A DNA stretch of 64,000 bases from CAVQSS01 sp963746605 (GTDB lineage Bacteria; Desulfobacterota; RBG-13-43-22). This document shows positions 26,055 to 35,689 of the stretch, piece after piece. The first letter of the stretch is position 1; each line of letters begins with the position of its first letter. The position numbers and the translations under genes are program-made. The stretch lies in NCBI GenBank assembly GCA_963746605.1, contig CAVVCH010000053.1, positions 62,001 through 126,000 of the forward strand. The letters are read 5' to 3'. Below the pieces are notes generated by a model. That model ran no database searches and was not told the origin of the DNA. It saw nothing but the letters and a program-made list of their open reading frames with translations.

Positions 26055-28632
26055 ACTGACCGACTTTTTTAAAAAGAGAGACAGTCCCCGGCCGGAGGAT
26101 GTGGAATCGCTTCGCCACCGCTATGGAGCCTTCCGATCCCTGTTGGAAGCAAATCGGGAGATCCTGGAGATCATCACCGACCTGGAGGAGAAACGGGGCG
26201 GAGATTTTCTCTTCGACATGCAGTACCTGCGGTCCAATGTGCGACTGCTCTCCGAAAAAGTCTATCACCTTATCCAAAATCTGAACGAAATCTCCGAAGG
26301 AGGCTATAAGGTCCTTTACCCGGCCTACAACCGGGTGCGTCAGGAACTCGAGGAGTTTTTATCCCGCCGAAAGAAGATTCCTCCGGACTCGCCGGTCCTG
26401 CCTCTGGGAGAAATTACCCGAGAGAAGGAAGACAGTGTGGGCGGCAAAATGGCCAACCTCGGGGAATTGCGCAACCGGGTCCGGGTGGCCGTGCCGGAGG
26501 GCTTTGCCATTACCGCCCAGGCTTATAAGGATTTCATCGACGCCCATCGGTTGCAGGAAACCATTTCCCAGCGATTGACCCGTTTGGACATCGACAACCT
26601 GGACGACCTGATCCTGGTCAGCCGGGAGATCCAGCAAATGATCCTGGAAAAGGAACTTCCTCCGGCCTTGCAGGAGGCCATCGACCGGGAAATCAAATCC
26701 GTGGTTGACCGCCAGGGTTCGGCGATTTCTTTCGCCGTCCGCAGCAGCGCCCTGGGGGAGGACAGTAAGATTTCCTTTGCCGGGCAGTACGGGACAGTGC
26801 TTAATGTGCCCCCGGATCAGGTTGGACGGCGCTACCGGGAGATCGTGGCCAGCAAGTTCACGCCCCGGGCGATTTTCTACTTCCTGGGAAAGGGCTTCCG
26901 GGAGGAAGACCTGGCCATGGGTACGGGCTGTATCGCCATGGTCCAGGCCCGGGCCGCGGGCGTGCTGTACACCGTGGATCCGCTGAATCCGGAGCGGGAT
27001 GAATTGGTCATCCATGCCCACTGGGGTCTGGGCCAGGCGGTGGTGGACGGGACGGTTACGCCGGATGTCTTCCTGGTTTCCAAAAAAGAGCCTTTTCAGA
27101 TCAAGGAATCGATTTTGGCCTGCAAGGAGAAGCTGCTGGCTTGCAGCGGTCCGGGCGATTTGGAAGCGGTTTCTGTTCCTCTGGAAGAGCGGGACAGCCC
27201 TTCCTTAACGGAGCCGTTGATCCTGGAACTGGCTCGGATCGCCAAACGGATCGAGGACCACTATCAACATCCCCAGGATATTGAATGGGCCGTAGACGGT
27301 CAGGGAAAGGTGTATATCCTCCAGACCCGGCCGCTCAAGGTATTTGAAGCCGAGCCGGCCCGGGAAACCGACGGGGAAAAAATAGACCCGGACCGGCATC
27401 CTATTTTATTGGACACCGGTGTAATGGGCGCTCCGGGGGTGGGGACCGGTCCGGTGGTGGTGGTCAACCGGGATGAAGATTTGGCGGGCTTTCCCGCCGG
27501 GGCCATCCTGGTCGCGCGGGCGCCTTCCCCTAAGTATGTGACGGTTATGAACCGGGCCCGGGGGATTATTACCGACCTGGGCAGCGCCGCCAGCCATATG
27601 GCGGCCCTGGCCAGGGACTTTCATGTCCCGACCATCGTGAACACCCAAAGGGCCACCCGGGTGCTGACTCCCGGTCTGGAAGTGACGGTGGATGCGGGCA
27701 ACCGGATCGTCTACCAGGGAATCATAGAAAAGCTGGCGGAGCGGCAGGAGGAACGGCATAATCTCTTTGAAGAGACCTCTCTGTTCCTATTGTTTGACAA
27801 GATCTTGGACAAGATTGTCCCCCTGCACTTGATTGATCCTCAGGACCCGGAATTTATCCCCCAAAACTGTCAGACCTATCATGATCTGACCCGTTTCGTT
27901 CACCAGACCGCCACCCAGGAAATGTTTAATCTGAGTTCCAGGTCCAGGGTCTCTGATGCTAAGGCCATCAAACTGGACACCCGGATCCCGATCGAGATTT
28001 TTTTAGTCGATCTGGGAGAGGCGATCGCGCCGGAATACCGGAAGGGAAAGGTAAAAATAGAGCATATCCAATCCTGGCCCTTGCAGGCCCTCTGGAAAGG
28101 CATCGAATCCATGAAATGGCCCGCCCCCAAGCCGGTGGACATTAAGGGATTTGCCTCGGTGGTCGCCCAGACCGCTACCGACGGATCGGAATCGATCTAT
28201 TCGGACAAAAGCTTCGCCCTCTTGTCCGAGGATTATATGAATTTCAATATCCGTCTGGGGTATCATCTTTCCACGATTGAAGTTTTCGGGGGAACCAATG
28301 AAAACGAAAATTTTATCAAATTCATATTCAAAGGGGGGGGGGCCACTATAGAGCGGCGGGACCGGAGGAGCCGGGTGATTACCCAGGTGCTTGAGAAATT
28401 GGGGTTTCAAGTCACCCGGAAGCTGGATTTCCTGGACGCCGTCTTATCCGGCTACCCCCGGGAACTGATGGAAAAGGTCCTTTCCGTCATGGGCAAGTTG
28501 ACCCTTTTTACCAAACAGTTGGACATGGTGATGTTCAATGACGCCATAGTGGAATGGTCGACGGAGGAATTTTTTAAGGAGCATATCGGCCGCGAACTGA
28601 TGGCGGAACTGACCGGTTCTCCCGGATATTGA
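26047..28632 (+). CDS. PEP-synthase-like protein: ATP-grasp and phosphohistidine domains without PEP barrel
   Basis: 861 residues. Residues 1-115 are a unique helical region. About 125-440 match the pyruvate, phosphate dikinase N-terminal ATP-binding domain (GGKMANLGEL, FAVRSSALGEDS, DIEWAVDGQGKVYILQTRPL). About 450-560 form the swivelling domain, with the catalytic histidine in GSAASHMAALARDFHVPTIV near 516. The C-terminal 290 residues lack the PEP/pyruvate TIM barrel and its metal-binding and catalytic cysteine motifs, so it may phosphorylate something other than pyruvate. It lies between a kinase-receiver pair and two further receiver genes. Function as a PEP synthase is doubtful. Confidence 0.85.
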   Translation: MGKLTDFFKKRDSPRPEDVESLRHRYGAFRSLLEANREILEIITDLEEKRGGDFLFDMQYLRSNVRLLSEKVYHLIQNLNEISEGGYKVLYPAYNRVRQELEEFLSRRKKIPPDSPVLPLGEITREKEDSVGGKMANLGELRNRVRVAVPEGFAITAQAYKDFIDAHRLQETISQRLTRLDIDNLDDLILVSREIQQMILEKELPPALQEAIDREIKSVVDRQGSAISFAVRSSALGEDSKISFAGQYGTVLNVPPDQVGRRYREIVASKFTPRAIFYFLGKGFREEDLAMGTGCIAMVQARAAGVLYTVDPLNPERDELVIHAHWGLGQAVVDGTVTPDVFLVSKKEPFQIKESILACKEKLLACSGPGDLEAVSVPLEERDSPSLTEPLILELARIAKRIEDHYQHPQDIEWAVDGQGKVYILQTRPLKVFEAEPARETDGEKIDPDRHPILLDTGVMGAPGVGTGPVVVVNRDEDLAGFPAGAILVARAPSPKYVTVMNRARGIITDLGSAASHMAALARDFHVPTIVNTQRATRVLTPGLEVTVDAGNRIVYQGIIEKLAERQEERHNLFEETSLFLLFDKILDKIVPLHLIDPQDPEFIPQNCQTYHDLTRFVHQTATQEMFNLSSRSRVSDAKAIKLDTRIPIEIFLVDLGEAIAPEYRKGKVKIEHIQSWPLQALWKGIESMKWPAPKPVDIKGFASVVAQTATDGSESIYSDKSFALLSEDYMNFNIRLGYHLSTIEVFGGTNENENFIKFIFKGGGATIERRDRRSRVITQVLEKLGFQVTRKLDFLDAVLSGYPRELMEKVLSVMGKLTLFTKQLDMVMFNDAIVEWSTEEFFKEHIGRELMAELTGSPGY

Positions 28633-28726
28633 CAAAAGACGGCATTCGTTCTAAGTTTTAAAGAAAGAGGCCGGAGAAATCAATCCACCGGTGTAAATTT
28701 CCTAACCAGGATTTGGAGAACCTCCC

Positions 28727-29158
28727 ATGAGCGCCAAAATCATAATCGTCGATGATGAACTGGATATGCTGGAACTGCTGGAAATGATCATCAGCGAGAA
28801 GACCCCCCATCAGGTAGTGACCACCAATAACCCTCTGGAAGTGCCCCGGTTGATGCGGCAGCACGATGCCGATCTGCTGATTACCGATCTACGCATGCCG
28901 GCCATGGGCGGGATCGAGCTGATCCAAAAAGTCAAGGAGTACTACCCCAACCTTCCGGTCATTGTCATCACCGCCTACGGGTCTTCCCAGTCGGCGGAAG
29001 AGTCCATTGCCGCCGGGGCCTATGATTACATCACCAAACCTTTCCGGAAAGAGCAGATCCTGATCACCCTCAACCGGGCGTTGGAATGGGGCGCGCTGAA
29101 GAAGGAACTGGCCGGTTTCAAAGAGCAGAGTAAAACAGAAGCCAAACCAAATGCCTGA
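28727..29158 (+). CDS. Single-domain response regulator
   Basis: A 143-residue receiver with IIVDDELDML, acceptor in LLITDLRMPAMGG, threonine in VITAYGSS and lysine in YITKPFR, closely similar to the receiver at 25620 (same DLRMP and TAYG motifs), suggesting a duplication. It ends inside the next receiver gene. Confidence 0.92.
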   Translation: MSAKIIIVDDELDMLELLEMIISEKTPHQVVTTNNPLEVPRLMRQHDADLLITDLRMPAMGGIELIQKVKEYYPNLPVIVITAYGSSQSAEESIAAGAYDYITKPFRKEQILITLNRALEWGALKKELAGFKEQSKTEAKPNA

Positions 29159-29540
29159 AAAGATATTAATCGTTGACGACGAAACCGACATGCTGATTCT
29201 GCTGCGGATCGTCATCCAGATGCAGACCTCCTACGAACCGGTCATCACCCCCAATCCCCTGGAGGTGGAAAAGATCCTGGCTGAAAAGGAAATCGATCTG
29301 GTGATCGCCGACATGCATATGCCGGGGATGGACGATTTTCAATTGCTGGAAATGATCCGGGACGGCCATCCCCAGATCCCGGTCATCATCATCACGGCTC
29401 ACGACAGCCCGGAGGCCGCCGCGGAGGCCCTGCGGAGGGGGGCCTTCGATTATATCCCCAAGCCTTTCCGCCGGGAGCGAATCATCCAGGCGATTGAGAA
29501 GGGCTTGTCCCTCCGAAGATCCACAATGAACCTGGAATAA
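29151..29540 (+). CDS. Single-domain response regulator
   Basis: A 129-residue receiver: LIVDDETDML, acceptor in LVIADMHMPGMDD, threonine in IITAHDS, lysine in YIPKPFR. The start overlaps the preceding gene by eight bases. Last gene of the operon, converging on the FmdE gene. Confidence 0.92.
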   Translation: MPEKILIVDDETDMLILLRIVIQMQTSYEPVITPNPLEVEKILAEKEIDLVIADMHMPGMDDFQLLEMIRDGHPQIPVIIITAHDSPEAAAEALRRGAFDYIPKPFRRERIIQAIEKGLSLRRSTMNLE

Positions 29541-29547
29541 ATTTTTT

Positions 29548-30165
29548 TTAATAACTGACGGCCCGCTTCAAATAAGGTTCGGTGGGGATCTCGTTTAGCC
29601 GATAATATCCTTCTCCCTGGCAGGCGACACAGAGAGATCCTTGACGGAGGGTGTAGGCCTCTCCGCAGGAGGGACAGATCCCGGTTTTCCCTTTCTTTAT
29701 CTTGGCATAATAATTGTTGATATACACCGGATCAGCCGACAAGGCGTCCCGACCGGCCTCCAGGATGGTTCGGTTGAGGACATCTAGCGGGAGGTCCTTC
29801 TTCTCCACCAGCTTCATGAACCAGTTGTAGAGGTTGGGGAAGGCCGCGGTCTTGTCCACATCCAGCCGGACCCGGAAGCCCTCCCGGGTTTTTTTATCAT
29901 AAAGACTCAGGGCGAACTTGTCCCAGTCCAGGACCTTCATCCAACCGTTGCCGCAGGTGCAGGGGGTGAGCAGTTGAACGGCGTCGGGCAGGCAGAAGCG
30001 GGTTTCCACGATGGCGTCGGCCTCCACCTCCTTCCCGACCAGTTCCAGGGCAAAATCCACCATGAATCCGCCGAGCAGGACCCCGGGGGCCACCCAGCCG
30101 TGAAATTTCCGGACTTCCTCCATGAAGGCTTCGACGGGTTTCCCGGCAATCATTATTTTTTTCAT
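29548..30165 (-). CDS. FmdE-type protein with zinc ribbon
   Basis: About 205 residues matching the formylmethanofuran dehydrogenase subunit E region. The family segment FHGWVAPGVLLGGFMVDFAL is near the N-terminus, TPCTCGNGWMKVLDWDKFALSLYD follows, and a four-cysteine zinc ribbon CPSCGEAY ... CVACQGEGYY ends the protein. The family motif normally reads HGHxCPG; here the cysteine is alanine (HGWVAPG). GGAGG lies 8 bases before ATG 30165, which I prefer to the upstream ATG at 30204. FmdE homologues outside methanogens accompany molybdenum enzymes, and a Mo oxidoreductase gene lies next door. Confidence 0.85.
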   Translation of the reverse strand: MKKIMIAGKPVEAFMEEVRKFHGWVAPGVLLGGFMVDFALELVGKEVEADAIVETRFCLPDAVQLLTPCTCGNGWMKVLDWDKFALSLYDKKTREGFRVRLDVDKTAAFPNLYNWFMKLVEKKDLPLDVLNRTILEAGRDALSADPVYINNYYAKIKKGKTGICPSCGEAYTLRQGSLCVACQGEGYYRLNEIPTEPYLKRAVSY

Positions 30166-30309
30166 TTTCGGCGCCTCCATCGCCCGTCGTAAACTCTTAT
30201 ACATTTTTAATCTAAGGATTTATCTTCACTATATTAAACCGGAACAGCACCTATCGCAAGCTTCGGGTTTTAAATTTCAGCCAAGAATTCAAAAATTTTT
30301 GGCTAGAGT

Positions 30310-33300
30310 TTACACCTTGACCAGCTTGACCTGGCTCTGGTAAAAAACCGCGCTTCCGCCGACCGTATCCACCAACCCGGTATTTTTCAGGTGGGGATCG
30401 ACGCGCATGGCGGCGTTGGCGTGAATCCCGGTGGCCCGCCGCGGGTCGGCGACAACGGTCTCGCCATCAATAACAACAGTACTGGCTCCATAGGCCCAGT
30501 GCCCATGACCATGGGAAAAACCGACGACCCCGGGACGGATCCCTTCTCGAATGGCTATCTGAGCAACCATAGACTTCTTTTTCCCGTTGCCGAAATCCCA
30601 GACCCCTTCCGGGTTATTTATCGAGATCACTTTAACCTGGTCGCCTGGTTTTAACCCCAATCTTTTAGCATCGCCCGGAGAGATATCAATAGAATTTTCC
30701 GGATTCAGGGCCTGGAGCCAATAATTGCCGACGGTCCGGCTTTTGGTTTGGGTAATGGTCTTATAGGTAATAAGAGTCAGGTCAAACCCCTGCTCCAAAT
30801 CGTTGATCAGATTTCCCATACAATCTTTGGGACTATCGAGAAAATCGGCATGGGGCAAATAGGGCTTTCCGGTCATGGAATATTTGGCGGTAACCAAATG
30901 TTCCAGATAAATGCCCACCATCTTCCCATATTTGTTGGCCAATTGATCGTCTTTGTACGCCTTGGCATAGGACTGGAAGCGGCCTCCACGGTTCAGCACG
31001 TAAACCACCTGGGGCCATAAGTCCGGCCCCACAACTTCTTTCCAGCGTTTTAGATTAAAAACCGTCTCCGGCAGGTGTTGACGGGACTTCTCAAAGATCT
31101 CTAATTCTTTCGGGCCGGCTGCCGGTACCTTTTCCGACCCGTCCGGTTTATCTCCAAAGGCGATATTAGCCACCATCCTGAGATAGAGGTCCTCTTCCCG
31201 TTTCAAATGGAGACCGGGTCCAAAGGCATTTTCTCCAAAACCGGGGAGCTTCAATTTTTCAGCCAGGCCCAATAGCAAGGATTCCAGCGACAGAGGCATC
31301 TTCTGACCAAAGACCTGGACCGTTTCGGTCATCGGAGCTGAAGCCGGCTGGCGTATGGGGGCCACCTTAGGGGTCACCGAGGGATGGGATCCGGAAAATT
31401 CCCAGCGTTCCAGATAGGTCAGGTCCGGGAAAATATAATCGGCAAACATGCTGGTTTCGCCGATGACGATATCGGAGGCGAAGATCAGGGGGATTTTTTT
31501 AGGATCCGATAAGATCTCAATTAACTTATGGCCGGCCGGCAGGGCATAGACCGGGGTCCCCATGTAAATCATGAGGGCCTTGATGGGATAGGGATAGGCG
31601 TCTCCCATGCTGGGAATGACCTCCTGATAGATGTCGCCGGAAAACGGGTACCAGACCCGTTTGGAGGGGTATCCGGAAAACAGGGTGGTCTTTTCATAAG
31701 CCATTTCATGACGGATGAGGGAGATCCCAAAAGGTTTCATCTTTCCGTCGACCTTGGTGATATCAAACGGCTTGCCTTCTTTTTTCCCGGTAATATCATA
31801 GGTGGTGGCCTTGGACAACCCCCCCATCCAATCGTGGTTGCCAATGAGGACATTGACGGTCATCCAGGCCATGACATTGTAAAACCCGGAAGTATGCTGG
31901 GAAACACCGCGATGGATATCGGCTACCGCCTTTTTCCCATGACTGGTAAATTCTTGGGCCAATTCGACGATATCTTTTTCCTTAACCCCCACTGCCTCGG
32001 CCCACTTAGAAAGACTGCGGGCAGCAGCGGTCTCCCGGTATATCTGGAGAACGCTTTTTACCGGTATATTCTTAACAGTGGTCTTAACCAATAGATCCCC
32101 TTCCACCGGCTCCTTTTCGCTGTTGGGATCAAAGGGTTTGAATTTCCCATCATGGAAGACCATAAAGGGATCAAATTCCCATTCTTCTGGCTTTTCTCCC
32201 TCCTTCGGTTTTTCTCCCTCTTTGGGTTTCTTGGGCCGTTTTTCTTTAGGAAGCCCCAAATCAGAACCCCGCAGGAAAACACCGGGTTTTCCGTCTTCTC
32301 CTATTTTTACCAGCCAAGCCGCCTGGGTCCAGGTGGGTTCATTATCTTCCTGAGCGGCGGCCTTATTGGCGTTGGCCAGGTATTGGGCGTCATAACGTTG
32401 GTTTTCGATGATCCAATGAATCATGGCCATGGCCAGGGCACCTACTCCATTGGGTTTCACCGGGAGCCATTTCCAGGCCCGAGCGGCCGTCTTGGAACAA
32501 CGGGGGTCCACCACCGCAATCTTCAACCGTCCATCGACCAGGCCCTGGGTTATTTTTTGAACTCTTAAGGGGGGCCCATAATTGGCCTCAAAAGGGCTGG
32601 CCCCGACAAAAAGGATGAACTCGGCGTTACCCGTATCTCCCTGCCAATAGAAATGGCCGCCGTGGCTGAACTTGCCTTCTTCGAACTGGGTGCTCATGGC
32701 TTGGCAGGTAAAATAAAGGGAACCCTGGCAGACCGTGGTGTGGCCGTGGGCATTGGTTGAACCGAAGCCATCCTTAGTGAAACGTTTAATGAGTTCGCTC
32801 CGGCCGCCCTTTAACCGGCCCCAGTTAAAACAAAACTGGTTGTTCTTGGGACCGAGGTCCGGATGGTCCGGGTCGATCAGGTAACTAAGATGGTCCTTGT
32901 GCTTTTCCTTGAATTCCTGGAGAGTCATCTTTTTTTGACCCACCTTACTGGAATCCTCGGCCAGGCTGGCAGCAATCTCCTTGTCTCTTAAGACCAGGAT
33001 ATCTTTAAGGCCAGTCACCGTCCCCTCTCCAAAGAGATTACCTCCTTCGACAATTTCTTTGACTGCCTGATCAAAACCAATGGTCTGCCACTTATTTTCC
33101 CCCCGCTTCCCGACGCGTTTCACCACCTTGACAATCCGGTAGGGGTCATAAAGGGTTTGAATCCCGGCCTGCCCTTTCGGGCAGAGGGAACCGTCGATAG
33201 TCGCGGCGTCCGTCAGCGGAGTCTCATAGGAAATATGAGGGGTCAGGGTCCAGGGACTGTAAGGGTTGCCGTCGATCTTAGCAACAAGACCTTCCTTGAA

Positions 33301-33549
33301 TTTTACCTTCATGCCGCAGTTGGTGTTGCACTGTTGGCAGACGGAATAAATTTGATTTTCGGGGAGATGAAGGGTGTAGTCCTTTCCCAGCAACTCATCG
33401 GCGAAGGCCGGAGAGCCGGACTCTTCATCCAGAAACCTCAAAAAAACACCGGAGGCGGCCAGGGAACCGCCGAGGAAGGCCGTGCATTTTAGAAATTCCC
33501 GGCGATTCAGGTCGGTCTTGATCAAAGGCGATTTGTTTGACTTAGGCAT
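30310..33549 (-). CDS. ttrA: Molybdopterin oxidoreductase catalytic subunit, tetrathionate-reductase-like
   Basis: Large periplasmic subunit (1079 residues) of the DMSO reductase family. A twin-arginine signal (NRREFLKCTAFLGG) begins near residue 16. The N-terminal 4Fe-4S motif is CQQCNTNCGMK with the fourth cysteine in SLCPKGQAG. HTTVCQGS near residue 272 gives a probable cysteine Mo ligand. The length and the gene order (Fe-S, NrfD, Mo subunit) match TtrBCA rather than the shorter arsenate or arsenite enzymes. An unusual Lys/Pro/Glu repeat (KPKEGEKPKEGEKPEEW) sits near residue 450. The start overlaps the NrfD stop by eight bases. The substrate is inferred: tetrathionate or another sulfur, selenium or arsenic oxyanion. 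Confidence 0.82.
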   Translation of the reverse strand: MPKSNKSPLIKTDLNRREFLKCTAFLGGSLAASGVFLRFLDEESGSPAFADELLGKDYTLHLPENQIYSVCQQCNTNCGMKVKFKEGLVAKIDGNPYSPWTLTPHISYETPLTDAATIDGSLCPKGQAGIQTLYDPYRIVKVVKRVGKRGENKWQTIGFDQAVKEIVEGGNLFGEGTVTGLKDILVLRDKEIAASLAEDSSKVGQKKMTLQEFKEKHKDHLSYLIDPDHPDLGPKNNQFCFNWGRLKGGRSELIKRFTKDGFGSTNAHGHTTVCQGSLYFTCQAMSTQFEEGKFSHGGHFYWQGDTGNAEFILFVGASPFEANYGPPLRVQKITQGLVDGRLKIAVVDPRCSKTAARAWKWLPVKPNGVGALAMAMIHWIIENQRYDAQYLANANKAAAQEDNEPTWTQAAWLVKIGEDGKPGVFLRGSDLGLPKEKRPKKPKEGEKPKEGEKPEEWEFDPFMVFHDGKFKPFDPNSEKEPVEGDLLVKTTVKNIPVKSVLQIYRETAAARSLSKWAEAVGVKEKDIVELAQEFTSHGKKAVADIHRGVSQHTSGFYNVMAWMTVNVLIGNHDWMGGLSKATTYDITGKKEGKPFDITKVDGKMKPFGISLIRHEMAYEKTTLFSGYPSKRVWYPFSGDIYQEVIPSMGDAYPYPIKALMIYMGTPVYALPAGHKLIEILSDPKKIPLIFASDIVIGETSMFADYIFPDLTYLERWEFSGSHPSVTPKVAPIRQPASAPMTETVQVFGQKMPLSLESLLLGLAEKLKLPGFGENAFGPGLHLKREEDLYLRMVANIAFGDKPDGSEKVPAAGPKELEIFEKSRQHLPETVFNLKRWKEVVGPDLWPQVVYVLNRGGRFQSYAKAYKDDQLANKYGKMVGIYLEHLVTAKYSMTGKPYLPHADFLDSPKDCMGNLINDLEQGFDLTLITYKTITQTKSRTVGNYWLQALNPENSIDISPGDAKRLGLKPGDQVKVISINNPEGVWDFGNGKKKSMVAQIAIREGIRPGVVGFSHGHGHWAYGASTVVIDGETVVADPRRATGIHANAAMRVDPHLKNTGLVDTVGGSAVFYQSQVKLVKV

Positions 33550-34841
33550 GAGACGTACCTCCTTGTCCGGGATCTACCGCCTGGGAATCGAGGATGTTGC
33601 ACCAGGTCGCCGGGTCCTTTTTTACGCCTTCCGCGGCTGGGGCATGGATCGGAAGCCAGCGGCTGCCGGCCAGAAAGGCGATTAATCCGAAAGAGATAAT
33701 CCAGAGGGAAACCAGCCATTCCATGAGGCTGGGGACATAGTTGGTCCTCAAGCGGGGATGGAAAAAGGCGAATTCCAGGCCGTCCAGTTTGTAGATGGCC
33801 AGGTCGGGGATCAGGAAGTTGAACCGGACGGTGACGAAAGTGATGACGATCAGAAAACAGGCCCAGGCCACGGCCTTGGGCTGTTCGGGGGATTTGATCA
33901 GCAGGATCAGGGGGATCAGGGTCCCGAAGAGCAGATGAATGATCCAGAAGGTCCACCAGTATCGGCCGAAGGCGATGAGATTGAGGGAGGTGACGATGCC
34001 GGTTATCTTGGACTGGTAGCCCACAAAGAATTGGAGGACTTCCTGCAGGGTGAAGATCACGAGCAGGTAAAGAATGACCTGACCCAGGGGCTTGACCAGT
34101 TCTTCATCCTCATGAAAGGCATAGATCAAGGCTGTAATCAGCGCCCCTCCGGAAAGCAGCGCGGCGGTGATGAAGAGCAAAGGCGTCATGGCGCTGTTCC
34201 AGATGGGTCGGTTCTGGAGGATGGCAAAGAAGGCCCCGTTGGTCCCGTAAAACAAAAGACCCGCCGGCAGGCTGATGATGGACAGAAGCCGCACCAGGCG
34301 ATTGATCACGTTTTTGATCCAGAATGCCGTAATGGGTTTTATTGAGCGCCAGCAGACGGTAGATCCTGTTGCCTTTTCTCACGGGATCATTGGCCCAGGC
34401 GATGAGGTCCTCCCGGAGCAGGAAGAAGGACTCCAGCAGGTAGATGATCAACATGACATTGGTAAAAATCACGAACCAGGTCATCAGAGAAGAGAAGCTC
34501 GGGGTGATCATAAAGCGATAGAGACGCTCCATGTGGCCCAGATCGAGGGTGATAAAAATCAACTCGCAGACCAGGGCCACCAGCACGGTGAAGGCCGAGA
34601 GACGCCCCACCGTTTTCAGGCGCTCCACCCGAAACATATAGGTCATAATGGTGATCAGAAAGGCCCCGGCGGTGAGGCCGACAAAAAACAGGTAAAAAAC
34701 CACCCAGAGACCCCAGGGCACGTAAGACCCATAGTTCACCGAGGCATGGCCGAAAATCAGCCGGCTGCCCATTCCCCAGGACCCGAGGATCAGGCCGATG
34801 ACTCCCAGGGTCATCAAGATTTTAAATTTTTTCTCGTTCAT
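33542..34841 (-). CDS. ttrC: NrfD/TtrC-like quinol-oxidising membrane subunit, one frameshift
   Basis: Polytopic NrfD-family subunit of about 430 residues and 8-10 TM segments (MTLGVIGLILGSWGMGSRLI; VPWGLWVVFYLFFVGLTAGAFL; YWWTFWIIHLLFGTLIPLILL). Members pass electrons between the quinone pool and the Fe-S subunit. The frame breaks near 34334 in a GGG run (plus strand) and resumes as TAFWIKNVINRLVRLLS. It lies between the Fe-S and Mo subunits, 13 bases after the former. Confidence 0.86.
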
Positions 34842-34854
34842 ACGTTTCCCCTTC

Positions 34855-35607
34855 CTACTTGAGATAGACCACGGAGGGTTGGGTGCCCAGTTCTTCCTTG
34901 AGGCGGAAAGAGCGGGGCGAGGCCAGTTGCTCGGAAATAAGGGCGTCGGGATCGTTCCGGTCCCCGAAGAAGGTGGCCCGGCCGATGCAGGTGGTCACGC
35001 ACATGGGCAGCATCCCTACGGCCAGGCGATGGAGGCAGAAGTGGCATTTCCGGGCGTTTCCGACCGGGGAACCGTGTCCCCGGTCCGGCCAGGTCTTCCC
35101 GTATTCCACGGCCGGTTTATCCTCGTAGCCCTTGGCTGCCGCTTTCCGGCCCACGATTTTTCCCGGAACATCCGCGGTCTTTCCGGTGTACCATTCCCCG
35201 AAATCGGAGGTGCGGGCCGCGTAAGGGCAGGCCACCAGGCAGTACCGGCAGCCGATGCAGCGCTTGTAGTTGACCACGGTCACACCCTGAACGGTTTTAT
35301 AGGTGGCCTTGACCGGGCAGACTTTGACGCAGGGCGGGTTCATGCAGTGCATGCAGGGACGGGGGAGAAATCGCCGTCGGACATTGGGATAGGTCCCGAT
35401 CTCCTCTTCCAGCACCGGCCGGTAAACCACCCCGGGCGGGAGTTTGTTTTCGGCCACGCAGCCGATGGTGCAGGCGTGGCAGCCGACGCACTTGGCCACG
35501 TCGATCACCATGGCCCACTGGACCTTGGTCGGGTCTTTGGCATTGGCCCTTCGCAGGTCCCTCTGCATCCGTACCAGCAGGTCTTCTTTGGGTAGCATTT
35601 GGCCCAT
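34855..35607 (-). CDS. ttrB: Four-cluster 4Fe-4S electron-transfer subunit (TtrB-like)
   Basis: A 250-residue NrfC/TtrB-type ferredoxin subunit with four cysteine sets: CVGCHACTIGC, CMHCMNPPCVKVC, CIGCRYCLVAC and CHFCLHR ... MCVTTC, enough for four 4Fe-4S clusters. No signal sequence is evident, so it probably travels with the Tat-exported large subunit. First structural gene of the operon. Similar subunits serve tetrathionate, polysulfide and arsenate enzymes, so the symbol rests on operon order. Confidence 0.88.
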   Translation of the reverse strand: MGQMLPKEDLLVRMQRDLRRANAKDPTKVQWAMVIDVAKCVGCHACTIGCVAENKLPPGVVYRPVLEEEIGTYPNVRRRFLPRPCMHCMNPPCVKVCPVKATYKTVQGVTVVNYKRCIGCRYCLVACPYAARTSDFGEWYTGKTADVPGKIVGRKAAAKGYEDKPAVEYGKTWPDRGHGSPVGNARKCHFCLHRLAVGMLPMCVTTCIGRATFFGDRNDPDALISEQLASPRSFRLKEELGTQPSVVYLK

Positions 35608-35689
35608 AAACGTTTCCTTTCAAAAGGGTTATTTTTCTCTAGGGACTGCCTTCAATGAACGGTGATCCGTTCGATCAACCTTTTTCAAT

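Noticed and set aside
30310..33549. ArxA/ArrA arsenite oxidase or arsenate reductase
   Set aside because: Length of 1079 residues and B-C-A gene order fit tetrathionate reductase better, though the arsenic setting keeps the idea open.
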